The notes beneath the pieces are model-generated. The model made no database searches and was not told the DNA's origin. It saw only the letters and a list, made by a program, of their open reading frames with translations. 64,000 nucleotides of DNA, taken from positions 39,034,511-39,098,510 of the forward strand of contig NC_067285.1 of NCBI RefSeq assembly GCF_020740795.1, given 5' to 3'. A program made the translations under genes and the position numbers. Source of the stretch: Apus apus. Taxonomy: Eukaryota > Chordata > Aves > Apodiformes > Apodidae. The stretch's first letter is position 1. The number at the start of each line of letters is the position of its first letter. Shown one piece after another: positions 1 through 9,636 of the stretch.

Positions 1-170
1 CCCAGAGAGGTTGTGGAGTCTCCTTCTCTGGAGACATTCAAAGCCCGCCTGGACGCCTTCCTGTGGGATGTGCTCTGGGTGACCCTGCTCTGGCTGGGGG
101 GGTTGGACTAGATGATCTTTCGAGGCCCCTTCCAACCCCTAGGATTCTATGATTCTATGATTCTATGAAA
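1..170 (+). mobile_element. CR1 LINE, 3' end
   Basis: This is the 3' terminal part of a CR1 retrotransposon, cut by the window edge. It has the usual CR1 tail text (GGTTGTGGAGTCTCCTTCTC, then GATGATCTTTCGAGGCCCCT) and ends in three tandem ATTCTATGA units, which mark the 3' end of avian CR1. It lies upstream of the first chemokine gene. Confidence 0.93.
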
Positions 171-854
171 GGTTTCTCCTAGGCAGCAATGGTAGCTGGG
201 ATGGGTGTCCCAGCCCTAAAACCCCAACAAGGGAAGCAAAGTGTCTTCCCAGCATAACCTGTTGTCTCCTTTGGTGCTGATTGGAGAGCACGATTTTGCC
301 AGGTGATCCCACCAGCCTGTCCCACATCCAAATGCTGGCGTGCCTGATGGGGTTGAGGTTTGCAGGCAGAGCTTTTGGAAGCAGTAAAGGCCAATGAGGA
401 AATGTAGGGGATGGGTGCCAGGTCACTTGGCAGAGTTCTGGGATAATTGGCCTGGGGGGGGGCGGGGGGGAAAGAGCTAAAGCCACCAAAGCTCAGGGTG
501 GGATGTGCTCAGCAATACCTGATCATGCAGAAGAGAAAAGCACCCCAAAACCCCCTCTAGGTTCCTGCGGGTGTGTGGGCTAAGAACAAGTGTTGGGGGA
601 AATGAGGGATGTCTTTACGAGACCCGGCTTTGTAGGAAGGGGAAAGTGGAGCGGGTTCCAGGAAGCCGGTGCCCCTGCTGAGCCCTGAGCTGCTCTTTCT
701 CCACCACGTTGCAAGCTCAGCGAGAGCCATCAGCCGGGAAGGGAGGCGGGTGAAAACCCCCGGGACCCCAGGGCCTCCCCCCAGCGCCCGCTTCACTTCT
801 CCTATTTCCTGGCTCAAATAGGGGGATGCTGCTGGGGACAGCGATGGGGCTGGC
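171..854. other. 5' flank of first chemokine gene
   Basis: No gene is seen here. The stretch becomes GC-rich towards the first chemokine exon. A degenerate TATA-like word (TCAAATAG, about 814-821) lies 40 bp before the start codon, the same distance and local context as the proper TATA box of the second chemokine gene. An ETS-like TTTCCTGG lies at about 804-811. I see no clear kappa-B site. Confidence 0.5.
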
Positions 855-1731
855 ATGGCTGTGCGGGCGGTCCTGCTGCTGGGGGTGCTGCTGGTCACCC
901 ACCGCCCCGGGGATGCAGGTGAGGCTGGAGTTTGGTGCTGGGGGGGGTGGAAGGGGAGTGGGATGTGTTGGGAGGTGCTGCCACCTCCGGGGTTTAAATA
1001 TCGCCGAGGCTTTTCGGTGAGTGGGGGTGGTGATGCTGGTGGGGTGGGAGGGGCGGGATGTTTTGGGGACGGGGGCAGGTTTGCGGGGGGTTGCGTGAGC
1101 CGTGGTGTCCCTGTGCCCCTCCAGCTCTCCTGGAAGCCAACGGTAACCTGAGCTGCCGCTGTGCCAAGATCACCAGGGCCTTCATCTCCCCCCGGACTTA
1201 CAGCAGCATCGAGGTCCGGCCGGTGGGGAGCAGCTGCCGGCGCCCCGAGGTGGTGTAAGTGGCTCCCGGGGCTGGGAAGGGACATCTCTGCGGCGGGAGA
1301 CCCCGGCACAGCCCTGTGCCACCTGCCGGAGAGGTGTCCCGGCAGAGGGATGTCCTAGACACCCTGGGCGGGGTAAGAGCCCTCAGCTCCACCCCTTTAA
1401 GCCTTCCGGAATTAGTCTCTTGTTCTTTTTCCTTATGAAAAGCGCAGGGAGGCTCAGCTGCTCGACCCCCCTCCCAGCTCGGGGGAGGGGGAAGCTGACA
1501 CCCTGCGTGTTTTCTAGGATTAAGCTAAAAAGCATGGAGAGGGTCTGCGTGGATCCTGACACCCCTTGGGTGAAGAAGCTCCTGCAGGATCTCCCTAACC
1601 TGTAAGCTCCCGTGCACCCCAAGCGAAAAGGGGCTCCCGGCAGGACCAGGGGCATCCCCGCGGGAGCAGATCTTCACACGTTTCTCCCCGCTTCTGCTTC
1701 TAGGAGGAGGAAGAATGCGGCTCCCCACTGA
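855..1731 (+). CDS. CXCL13: CXCL13-like chemokine, gene 1 (4 exons, 101 aa)
   Basis: A secreted CXC chemokine, most like CXCL13, the ligand of CXCR5 that attracts B cells to lymphoid follicles. Exons are 855-918, 1125-1254, 1518-1601 and 1704-1731; all introns are GT-AG. Intron phases 1, 2, 2 and the 84-nt exon 3 are standard for CXC genes. Residues 1-21 form a signal peptide with a VLLLGVLLV core. The CXC motif is C32-R-C34, with C59 and C75 completing the two disulfides. There is no ELR before the CXC. The segments SCRRPEVV and RVCVDPDTPWVKKLL match the CXCL13 pattern (GCPRKEII, VCVDPQAEWIQ). N29-L-S is a possible glycosylation site touching the CXC. Exon 4 adds only a short basic tail, LRRKNAAPH. 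ATG 855 is chosen because the upstream ATGs at 826 and 844 are in other frames. Which gene here is the one-to-one CXCL13 orthologue cannot be decided, as birds carry several copies. Confidence 0.88.
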
Positions 1732-1967
1732 GGAAGCTGACAGCGCTGGGACAGCCAGATGGGCCGGGCCCAAAAATGCCTCCCCCACCCCATCCCTCTG
1801 CCACCTTGTGTCCCCCCGCCCCGCGCAGAGGGGGCCCTGCTGCTGCCTCTTCCCCGTATCCCCGTTTCCTTTCCCGTTTCGTGCATTTAAGCCCTTGAAA
1901 ACTCCAGTCCCTGCTTCCCTCCCAGCCATGCCCTGGGTGGCCCCTTCGGGCAAGACAGGACAGGCCC

Positions 1968-1973
1968 AATAAA
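1968..1973 (+). terminator. Polyadenylation signal of chemokine gene 1
   Basis: AATAAA lies 237 bp after the stop codon of gene 1 and is followed by the GT/T-rich AGGTTGTCAGCCCTTTGTC, suitable as a downstream element. Confidence 0.8.
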
Positions 1974-2300
1974 GGTTGTCAGCCCTTTGTCACCATCACT
2001 TGCTTCCCTTGCTGCGGCGTGTCGGGGTCTTTGGGGGGATGCTGAGCGGGGGGGGGGGGCGGGCAGAGCCGGGGGCTCCCCGACGTTTCTCCACCCAGAA
2101 ACACGGGGCAAGCAGGAGGTTTTTTGGGGCGGCCAGGGTGGTTTCTGCCCTTTTTTTTTTTTTTTTGGGGCACACGTGCGACACGGGGAAGCGCGGGTGA
2201 GAAGTGGAAGCGCCGGGGCAGGTCGTGTGTGTGTATGTGTGTGTGTCTGTGTGTGTGTGTCCCGACGGCGTTTCCCAAGGCGTGAATCCCCCTCCGGGCT
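1974..2300. other. Intergenic spacer between the two chemokine genes
   Basis: The spacer is only about 330 bp, so the promoter of gene 2 must lie here. It holds a G10 run (about 2050-2059), a T run of about 18 (2150-2166) and a TG microsatellite. No gene is seen. Confidence 0.7.
2224..2261 (+). repeat. (TG)n microsatellite in gene 2 promoter
   Basis: An interrupted TG dinucleotide tract lies about 45 bp upstream of the TATA box of the second chemokine gene. Length variation here could alter promoter spacing (inference). Confidence 0.85.
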
Positions 2301-2304
2301 GGGC

Positions 2305-2310
2305 TATAAA
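2305..2310 (+). promoter_or_regulatory. TATA box of chemokine gene 2
   Basis: TATAAA in the context GGGCTATAAAGCAGCC lies 37 bp before the ATG. With the usual 25-32 bp spacing the transcript would start at about 2332-2340, leaving a 5' UTR of only a few nucleotides. Confidence 0.75.
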
Positions 2311-2341
2311 GCAGCCCCGGCTGCGGGGCCGGGCGGGCAGG

Positions 2342-3832
2342 ATGCGGCGGCTGCCGGCGGCGCTGGCGCTGCTGCTTCTGCTGCTGCTGCTGCTGAGCAG
2401 CGCGGTGCCCGGGGGCGGTGAGTTGACCCTGGGGTGTCTGTCTGTCTGTCTGTCTGTCTGTCCCTCTCTGCCTGTCCCTCCAGAGGCCGTGGCAGAGGCG
2501 CGGAGTGCCCCCCCCCCCCCCCCCGGTGGGGCTGGGTACGGGCTCCCCTGAGCTTTCAGCGGCATCTCTTGCCTGTCCTCGAGTTTGTCTTTTCAAACTG
2601 GAAGGGCGATGTCTGGGACCTGGGGGGCATCGCCCGTGGTGGGTTTAACCTGTTTCTCTTCGAGTCCGTCCCCCCCACGAAACTCGAGCTCTTGGTGGGC
2701 GGGTGGTGGGTTTCATTCGTAGAACGTTGGTTGTGTTTTCGAACCCTGAAGTTAAAGACTCCCTCTGCCTGCCCGAAAGGAACCTCGTGAGGCTGTGGCA
2801 GGAGGGATTAGCAAACCTGCCCCTCCGGATGGCGCTGGGGAGGGAACGGGATGGGACGGTGACGCGGGGAGGGTTGTCCCCCTGTCCCCCCCAAAACAAG
2901 GGGCCGAGACCTGGGTGTGGGCTGCTCTTGGGCACAGGTCTGTCACTGGAGAGCCTGCTGACCAACATGAGGTGCAAGTGCATCAAATCGACCACCCAGG
3001 TCATCAGCTTGGGGCTGATCCTTGCCATCGACGTTACACCGCCAGGAATCCACTGCAGGAGGAAGGAGATCATGTGAGTGGAAAGCCTGCAAGCCAAGGC
3101 CTGCGAGTTGCTTTGCTCACCTACCAGCACAAAAGTACACCAGGTGCTGGTATCCCCCTCCAAAGCTCCCAAGTCCTGAGGTGACTCTGGCAAGGCACAG
3201 GCTCTTGAATGGGATGCTGCTGCCCGTTTTAATGTAGGTTACCCCCAGCATGGCTCACGGAGCTGAGGTCAAGGCCCAAAAAAATCCTGTCCGTCATAGA
3301 ATTGGTTGGGTTGGAAGGGACCTTAAGGATCATCTAGTTCCAACACCCCTGCATGGGTTGGAACCCCCCCCCCCCCCCCCCTTACCTCCCAGCAGGGGTT
3401 GCAGGAATGTGCTCACACCCATGCTGGGGAGCCAGAGGGGTTTTCTCTGCAGGTGATGGTTAGAGCAACGTTGGGGAAGAGGTGTTCATGGGGCTGGGGG
3501 GGGATCTTGTTGCCTTGCAGCCTCACCCTGAAGAAAAATAAGAAGGTGTGCGTGGCCCCCGAGGCACCCTGGATCCAGCTGCTCATCCACAAGTTGTCGC
3601 GGAGGTAGGCAATACCCAGTGACTGAAAAGCAAGGGGTGTTACCCAAGGTGTTGGCAGGACCACCCCCTCCTCCCCGCTCCTTCATTTTCGTTTCTTTCC
3701 TCCCCCAAAAGCTCCAGGAACACCAACAAAAAAGCAGCAGTGGCGCGGCCGCGGCGGGAAGCAGAGCCATGGAGCTGCCCCCCTGGGCAGACCCCTCACC
3801 CCATCTCTCCCCCTGTCTGGGTACAAGAATAA
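2342..3832 (+). CDS. CXCL13: CXCL13-like chemokine, gene 2 (4 exons, 138 aa)
   Basis: A second secreted CXC chemokine of CXCL13 type. Exons are 2342-2417, 2938-3073, 3521-3604 and 3712-3832, all with GT-AG introns in phases 1, 2, 2. Residues 1-25 are a signal peptide dominated by nine leucines in a row (10-18). The CXC is C38-K-C40, preceded by TNMR, so it is ELR-negative; C65 and C81 complete the disulfides. Segments HCRRKEII and KKNKKVCVAPEAPWIQ are very close to CXCL13 (CPRKEII, KKNKSIVCVDPQAEWIQ), closer than in gene 1. Exon 4 starts SSRNTNKK, comparable to the RSSS start of the CXCL13 tail, but continues to 138 residues against about 109 in mammals, with a basic patch (ARPRR) and a fifth cysteine at 121. 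If intron 3 is retained, translation stops at TAG 3606-3608 after 99 residues. The tail is the least certain part. Confidence 0.88.
2369..2395 (+). repeat. CTG trinucleotide run coding the signal-peptide leucines
   Basis: Nine leucine codons in a row, CTG-CTG-CTT followed by six CTG, form the hydrophobic core of the gene 2 signal peptide. Such a run can change length by slippage without breaking the frame. Confidence 0.9.
2436..2463 (+). repeat. (TCTG)n microsatellite in intron 1 of gene 2
   Basis: About six and a half TCTG units begin about 18 bp after the splice donor GTGAGT at 2418. Confidence 0.9.
3293..3385 (-). mobile_element. CR1 fragment in intron 2 of gene 2
   Basis: A minus-strand CR1 3' end, beginning CATAGAATTG and continuing GGGTTGGAAGGGACCTTAAG. 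It breaks into a run of about 17 C (3366-3382), which may be imprecise in the assembly. It lies 135 bp upstream of the exon 3 acceptor. Confidence 0.88.
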
Positions 3833-3833
3833 A
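3828..3833 (+). terminator. AATAAA overlapping the gene 2 stop codon
   Basis: The stop codon TAA (3830-3832) lies inside the hexamer AATAAA. Use of this signal would give a nearly absent 3' UTR; the second signal at 3976 is the more likely site. Confidence 0.45.
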
Positions 3834-3975
3834 TAACCACCCGTGGTGATTTATTCCCCTGGGGATCCAGCAGGGATGTGACCCCTTGGCTCCAAGGTAC
3901 GCCGGGTCCCAGGGGTGTTTCGGGTGCCCCTGGGGATGTTCCTGCACGCGACGGCAGCCTGTCCCGAGCGCCACC

Positions 3976-3981
3976 AATAAA
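3976..3981 (+). terminator. Polyadenylation signal of chemokine gene 2
   Basis: AATAAA lies 144 bp after the stop codon of gene 2 in the context CACCAATAAAAGGATG, giving a 3' UTR of roughly 160 nt. Confidence 0.7.
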
Positions 3982-4623
3982 AGGATGAACATGCTTCCCC
4001 CCCTACCCTGTGGCAGCTCTTTCTGCATGGATTTGTGTAAAAAATGGGGCTTTCTGGGGTAGGGGGAGTCAGACCGGGCTGTGGTGCTGGGAAGCTTTTG
4101 GGTGGCACTTCCCAACGTGCTGCCTTCCTCTGTCCAAGTGTTTGTCCGTTGTTCTGAAGCTCCTGGGAGGAGCTATGGGTTGTGCTATGGGTTGTGCTGT
4201 GGGATCTGACCTCCCTGGCCCCCCCAGTGCTGGCTCCCAGTTGCATGAACACGGGAGAAATGGGAAATACTGGGAGATTTCCCAGTGACTGGCAGAGGCT
4301 CTCTCCACAGACCCCCATTTTCCTGGGATGGACACAATGTCCCATGGGGACCCTGATGTGGGACAGGGATGTCCCTTGGCCATGTGGACTGGTGTGACTT
4401 GCAACCCCATGTGAAGTTATCTCCATGGCTTGGCCATGCTTGTGGTAGGTGTCTGAGGCCTGGGGACCTCCCCAGAATGGTAGAAACTGTGTTTGGGTCA
4501 TCCCACCCCCCCTGGATGCCAAAAGTGTGTCCCAGGTCCCAGCTGGTCCCTGTGTCCCCCTCCTTCCCTCTTGGTGCTTCTCAGGAATCACAGCAGGGGA
4601 CAAGAGTGGTTGCAAAAGGGCTG
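3982..4623. other. Spacer between chemokine gene 2 and the CNOT6L 3' end
   Basis: No gene or CR1 copy was recognised. A short tandem of GCTATGGGTTGT-type units sits at about 4171-4203. The two genes converge here. Confidence 0.5.
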
Positions 4624-4629
4624 TTTATT
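4624..4629 (-). terminator. Candidate distal polyadenylation signal of CNOT6L
   Basis: Read on the minus strand this is AATAAA in the context GGGAATAAACAG. It is the leftmost good signal before the convergent chemokine gene. It is one of five candidates and is not proven. Confidence 0.35.
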
Positions 4630-7124
4630 CCCTACAGAAGGAAAGTACCCAGGTGGGAAGAAACAAGCAGTTATTTAGCCCTGCTCATCAAGTGGGAGCA
4701 GTGCCCCATCTCCACGGTTTGGAGGAGGGTGGTGGTTCAATTTTCAAAAGAAACACTTGAAAAAGGAGAAGAAAAAAGTACCAGTTCACGGTTTTGAGGA
4801 CCTCCCTCTCCCCAGCTGCCCTAAGGTTAACTCAGGGCAGGACTGCTTAGCTCCGGCAGCCTCAACGATTTTGTCTGGGCTGGGTCTGTTGCAGGGGGGT
4901 GGGTCCTCGCTCTGCCTGGGTCCCTGCTGTCCCCACGTGGTGGGATTTTGCTTTCTTGGCTAGTTTTGGTTTTTTTTAAAACACGAAGTATAATTCCAGG
5001 GGGAATCGCGCCGCGCCGGGGCGCTTTCCCCAGGAAGTTTTCAGGGGAAGAGGAAAAGAAAAATAAAAGGATCCTTTTGTCAAAGCAAAGGAGGGAGCTG
5101 GAGAGAAGGTTCCTTGGCGTTTATTCTCATGGGAAATGTGGAATATGCAGGGTCAGGTCTCCGCTGGCAACTGCAGCTCTTGCAAGCCTGGTGCCAAGTC
5201 CTGGGGTCAAACTTGGCAAAGGTTTTTCTTGGGAGACCTGCCTGGTCCCTGTGCCAGGGCTTGAGGTGGGGAAGGCCCCCCAGGCTGCCCCTCCCTGGTG
5301 CTGCAGAGCTGCCCCGGGGCAGAACTGGGGCCAGCAGTGGCTCTGGGTTTAACTCTCCAAGTAAAGCAAAGCTGCCCTTGCCATAAAATAAGGCATAAAC
5401 CCCTCCTCCAATTTAGTGTAAGCATATCCAGGCTTCCCCCTCTCTGTGTGCACTTCCACCTTCTGAGGGACGGGACCTTCCGGTTGCAAAGGCAACAACA
5501 AGAAAGAAATCTAAGGAAAACAAACAAACAAACAACTCTCTCCCAAAATAATCCCAGTGAAAACGGGTGGGAGGGTGAGCCCGGGCTCCCGTCACTGCCT
5601 GGGAGCTGATGGATTGAGGTGCTCACGTTGAATTGCTCAGGAAGCAAACACACAAGGAGAAATGGAAACCAAAGCCAAAGTAATTTAACTTGTCAAGAAA
5701 GCCACCATGAGGTTGTTGGTTTGGTTGGTTGGGTTGTTTGCCTTTTTTTTGCTTTGGAACAAAGACAAATGGAGACAAATGCAAAGTCAGTAAATACCTA
5801 CATTGTAGGAACTGTTCAACAAAGAGAAGGCCAGTACCAGGACCACTCCAAGCATCACCCTTCAACTGGTGAGAGATTTTGCAAGCTAAACACACTGTAT
5901 GATTGCTGGGGAGAGGAGAAAAAAAGGTAAAATATCATCTCACTTGGTGTGCTTTGCCATCAACAACACTGTTTAAAACACCCTCAAGTACCAAAGTGCC
6001 CGAGCATTTCTCTGTCTCCAGGCAGACATCTGCCAAGAAACTGTACTCCTGAAGTCCTTCCTCCTCAAAGGTACCCAAAACAGCCAAGTTTTTTTGCCTC
6101 TTCCTACCTTTTAGAGAGTTGTATCATTTTTCTGAGGATGAGGGAGTTTTCAAAGGTGTTCAATTTGCCCTGTTTCTGGTCATGCAGCGCCTGTGCCCGC
6201 CTCAGCCACTCTGCTTTTTTGTTCCTGTTCTCGTTTCCTGGAGGAAGAGCAAACCTGAGGTCAAAGTCAGTGCAAAGTGGTCACAGGAGAAGGCACCGTG
6301 GCACTTCGAGCTGGGCCTGGAGCTTTATACTCTCCTAAAATTGCCTTTGATCTTAAAGTGAGCTCTTGGCTGATGCTTGGCATAGAGATTTAAGACCTGA
6401 ATTGTTTCCACCAGGTTCTCCTGGGGTTTGTGTTGCCTTTGAACACTGAAGGGTGAGAAGGGGAGAGCATGGGGCTGTACTTCTGTGATCCTATCAAAAC
6501 CTGATGAGTCGCTTATCACAAGATGCTTTTCCCCACTATGAGATGGAAACACTCAGAAGAACCTGAATCTCTTTGCATCGAGGGCTCCTTTTTTTTCTGG
6601 TCTCCTAACGAAACAGGTCTTGGGTCCCTTGGGTAAAAACCCTCCCAGACCAAGCATTTCAGCTCCTTTTGGGACCCAGGGAAACTGGACAGGTGCCAAA
6701 ACCATACCACTGCTGGAGCCCAAGTGAGCTTCAGCTGGCCTTGTATGCTGCTTCACTTTCTACCTGGCAGTCTGGGTTGTGAAGGCTGCCCAGAAGAACA
6801 TCTCACCTCTGTGGTGACCAAGGACACTGACCTGCTGCTCTGTCACCTTGACAGCCTGATTTTAGTTGAACCACCAGCACGTCAGGTAAGGATGTGCAGA
6901 TTGAACAGGCTTCCAACAGACAGGGAAAGCTCATGGGTAAAGCAAAATACTTTCCCAAGGAATGCTGGAAAGGGCCAACAAAGGCTTCTGAAGGAGGGAA
7001 ATGGGAAGGACAGGTGGTCTCAGAGCCCATTGTGTCACACCTGGCTCTAGCTTGAGCTCCCCAAATGTTGACACATTGAAAGAAGGAAACAAAAATCTTC
7101 AGCTCCATTGTACAAAATTCTCTT

Positions 7125-7161
7125 TTATATATATATATATACACATATATACACACACACA
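7125..7161 (+). repeat. (TA)n(CA)n microsatellite
   Basis: A compound TA/CA dinucleotide tract inside the presumed CNOT6L 3' UTR. Confidence 0.85.
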
Positions 7162-7340
7162 AACCCCCATAACTAACAGGTTTACCATTTTCAATTTTTA
7201 AAAGTTGCTTCTAGAAGAGTGTTGGATATTTTTTTCCTCTGCTTGTTTTTCAGGCAGTGCAGTTGCTTAGAAGTTGACACCAGGCACTGGGTGGGTAGAA
7301 GTAAACCAAGAGAGTCAGGAGCAGTGCAGGACCCCAGAGC

Positions 7341-7346
7341 TTTATT
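7341..7346 (-). terminator. Candidate internal polyadenylation signal of CNOT6L
   Basis: Minus-strand AATAAA about 3.0 kb after the CNOT6L stop codon. Similar signals lie at 7895-7900, 8572-8577 and 8841-8846, so alternative polyadenylation is possible. Confidence 0.3.
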
Positions 7347-9570
7347 CCTCAGTGCTTGGAACTGAGGGTCAGGGATGGAGAGAACTGATGGTTCCTGATC
7401 CATCTCAGGGATATTTTGCTTTGTGTTATTCCCTCTCCCCTTTCTCTCTTTTTCCCCCGGGAAGAAAGCACAATCCCCATACTGCTCCAAAAACAAAACC
7501 AGAAGAAAAACAGGGAGCCAGGCAGCAAAAGGTGGCTCAGCACATCCCCAGTTACGTGCATTGACTGAACCATCAACACAACTCTTTTTTGTTGTTGTTT
7601 TTTTTTTTAAAAATTAAAAGGTTTTGTGCAACATCTGTTAAAATAACTTTGTGGGTTTGTTTTTTTTTTAAATCCCACAGCATCGTGGATGTTTGGAAGA
7701 AGCAGAGAAAAATCCAATGGAACACCTTCCTGCAACAGAACCCTTCAGTGGGTCAGAAACAAAAGTCAGTCCATCTGGAGCAGTTTTACAAGGGTTGCCA
7801 AGGTGGAGGGTGTTGGTTGGTTGTTTCCTTCATCCCCATCCTCTCCACACCCCTTCCCCCCCCATATTACAAAAGATTGTTGTTGGTTTTCATTTTTATT
7901 AACAAACGGGCTCCTCTGCAGTTTCATAGACAATCATAGGTGACTTTGAAATTCCATTTTATACAAACATCTCAAAAAATAATAATAATCATAATATTGG
8001 GAGTGAAGTATGGTAGGAAATATTGCTCACGTTAACATGCGTGTAGGCAAAGGAGGAGAAGGGTTTGGTAGTGCACAACTCCAGAGCAGAGCAACCCCCC
8101 CCCTCCAAAAACAATACAGCAGCTGATGACAGAAAGATAATGTCCACAAAATTAAGTTTTTCATGCTATTCTACTTTCCAGTACTGTGCTCTCAGATCCC
8201 TTTCACAATTGATCCGCAACGGCCGGGCGTCCGACGCTGAGGTGTGTTAAAAAAGGGATACCTGCACCTAGAGGAAAATCCACCTTTACCAAGGGCTTAT
8301 TTTTAACCATCTTGGGGGTTTTGGTTGGTTGGAGTTTTTTTTTTTGGTGCTGCATGAAGCAACTGTTGGCCAGGAATTGTTACCTGGTGCCCCTGACAAT
8401 TGGTTGTAGACAATTAGGTGATGCCTCAATAAATTTTTTTTAGGCACTTCTTTTAAAAAGGGAGCGGTTGTTTCCTTGAACTGATTCCTTTTTGCCTTCT
8501 GCCCCACACCACCCCCTCCCCAGCCCCCAACAAAAGTCAGGGAATAGTTTCTACTCCAGATCCAACTGATTTTTATTTCTTTTGTATTTCTTCTCCCCCC
8601 CGTGGATAATTTCCTATGTATAAAACGACAAAGGAAATGTTGAATCAAAGAGTAGAGGAACAACCTGACTTAGCAGTTTTGCAAGACAGAAGATGGCTCC
8701 TTAGTTCTTACAACTAATTTCACCATTTAAATTTGACTCCTTTTTTTTTTTTTTCTTTTTTTAAGCATACGAATGAGACATAAATATAGCTTAGCAATCT
8801 GTTTAAAAATTTCAGTCATAAAATGGAAAATTTGTTCTCATTTATTAAAAATATCACATTTTGAGACTAGAAACAGTAAAGTGCATGAAAAGTTTAAAAT
8901 AGAAATCCAAGAAAAAAATCTTATAGCAGCAAAAAAGCAGAATAAAGAAAAACTTAAAAACACAGACAGAACCTTTTCCTATCACTGTGCCATATTTTTT
9001 AAACATGAAGCAGCCAACCAAGTTTTCAGAAAATTGCATTTTGTTTAATGCCTCTTGAGGCACAAGGTTTGGAACTGGCCACCTAGAGCATAAAAAGGGA
9101 CACATAAAAAAAAGAAGATTTCCAACACATCCAGAGAGAATGCACAGTTGGGAATGAACCAGCAGCTTTAGAATTCAACCCTGACTGACAAGAGAAAAGA
9201 GAGTTTGTTTTTTAAAAAAGTGGGATGGTTATTTGGCAACTAGGGTCAGGAACAATAATCCCCGGCATGTTTATGGCTCCTGAATGAAACCAAACATGCC
9301 AAGAGCTGCTCTGCCAGCCCTTTGGAAGCAGAAGAAAGATTCCACTTCTAGGGGCTTTTTCCTGTACCCTGTGCTTAATCATTTGATCCCAAGTTTCCCA
9401 TCTTGGGAAACAGGAACCTAGGATGGATTTGCAACTTCTTTACTTGCCCGGGGCCCAAGCGTTTGCGGCAGCTTGTTCTGCCAAGTGCCATTTCCTCCCA
9501 TTCCTACACCCTGCTCTCAAACTGTGTCACCCTGGCTTGCCCAAGCAGAGAGGCAGCTCCGCTCCACCGT

Positions 9571-9636
9571 GGTCCTTTGGATCCCTGAGGATCCAGAAAG
9601 GAAGGTCCTTTAGATCCCTGAGGATCCAGAGAGGAC
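9571..9636 (+). repeat. 33-bp direct repeat, two copies
   Basis: Two adjacent near-identical copies starting GGTCCTTT at 9571 and 9604, each containing GATCCCTGAGGATCCAGA, which is itself partly palindromic. It lies in the presumed CNOT6L 3' UTR, so it may be transcribed. Confidence 0.85.

Noticed and set aside
557-1309. 250-codon minus-strand open frame over chemokine gene 1
   Set aside because: It is antisense to well-supported chemokine exons, is proline-rich from GC-rich sequence, and shows no domain.
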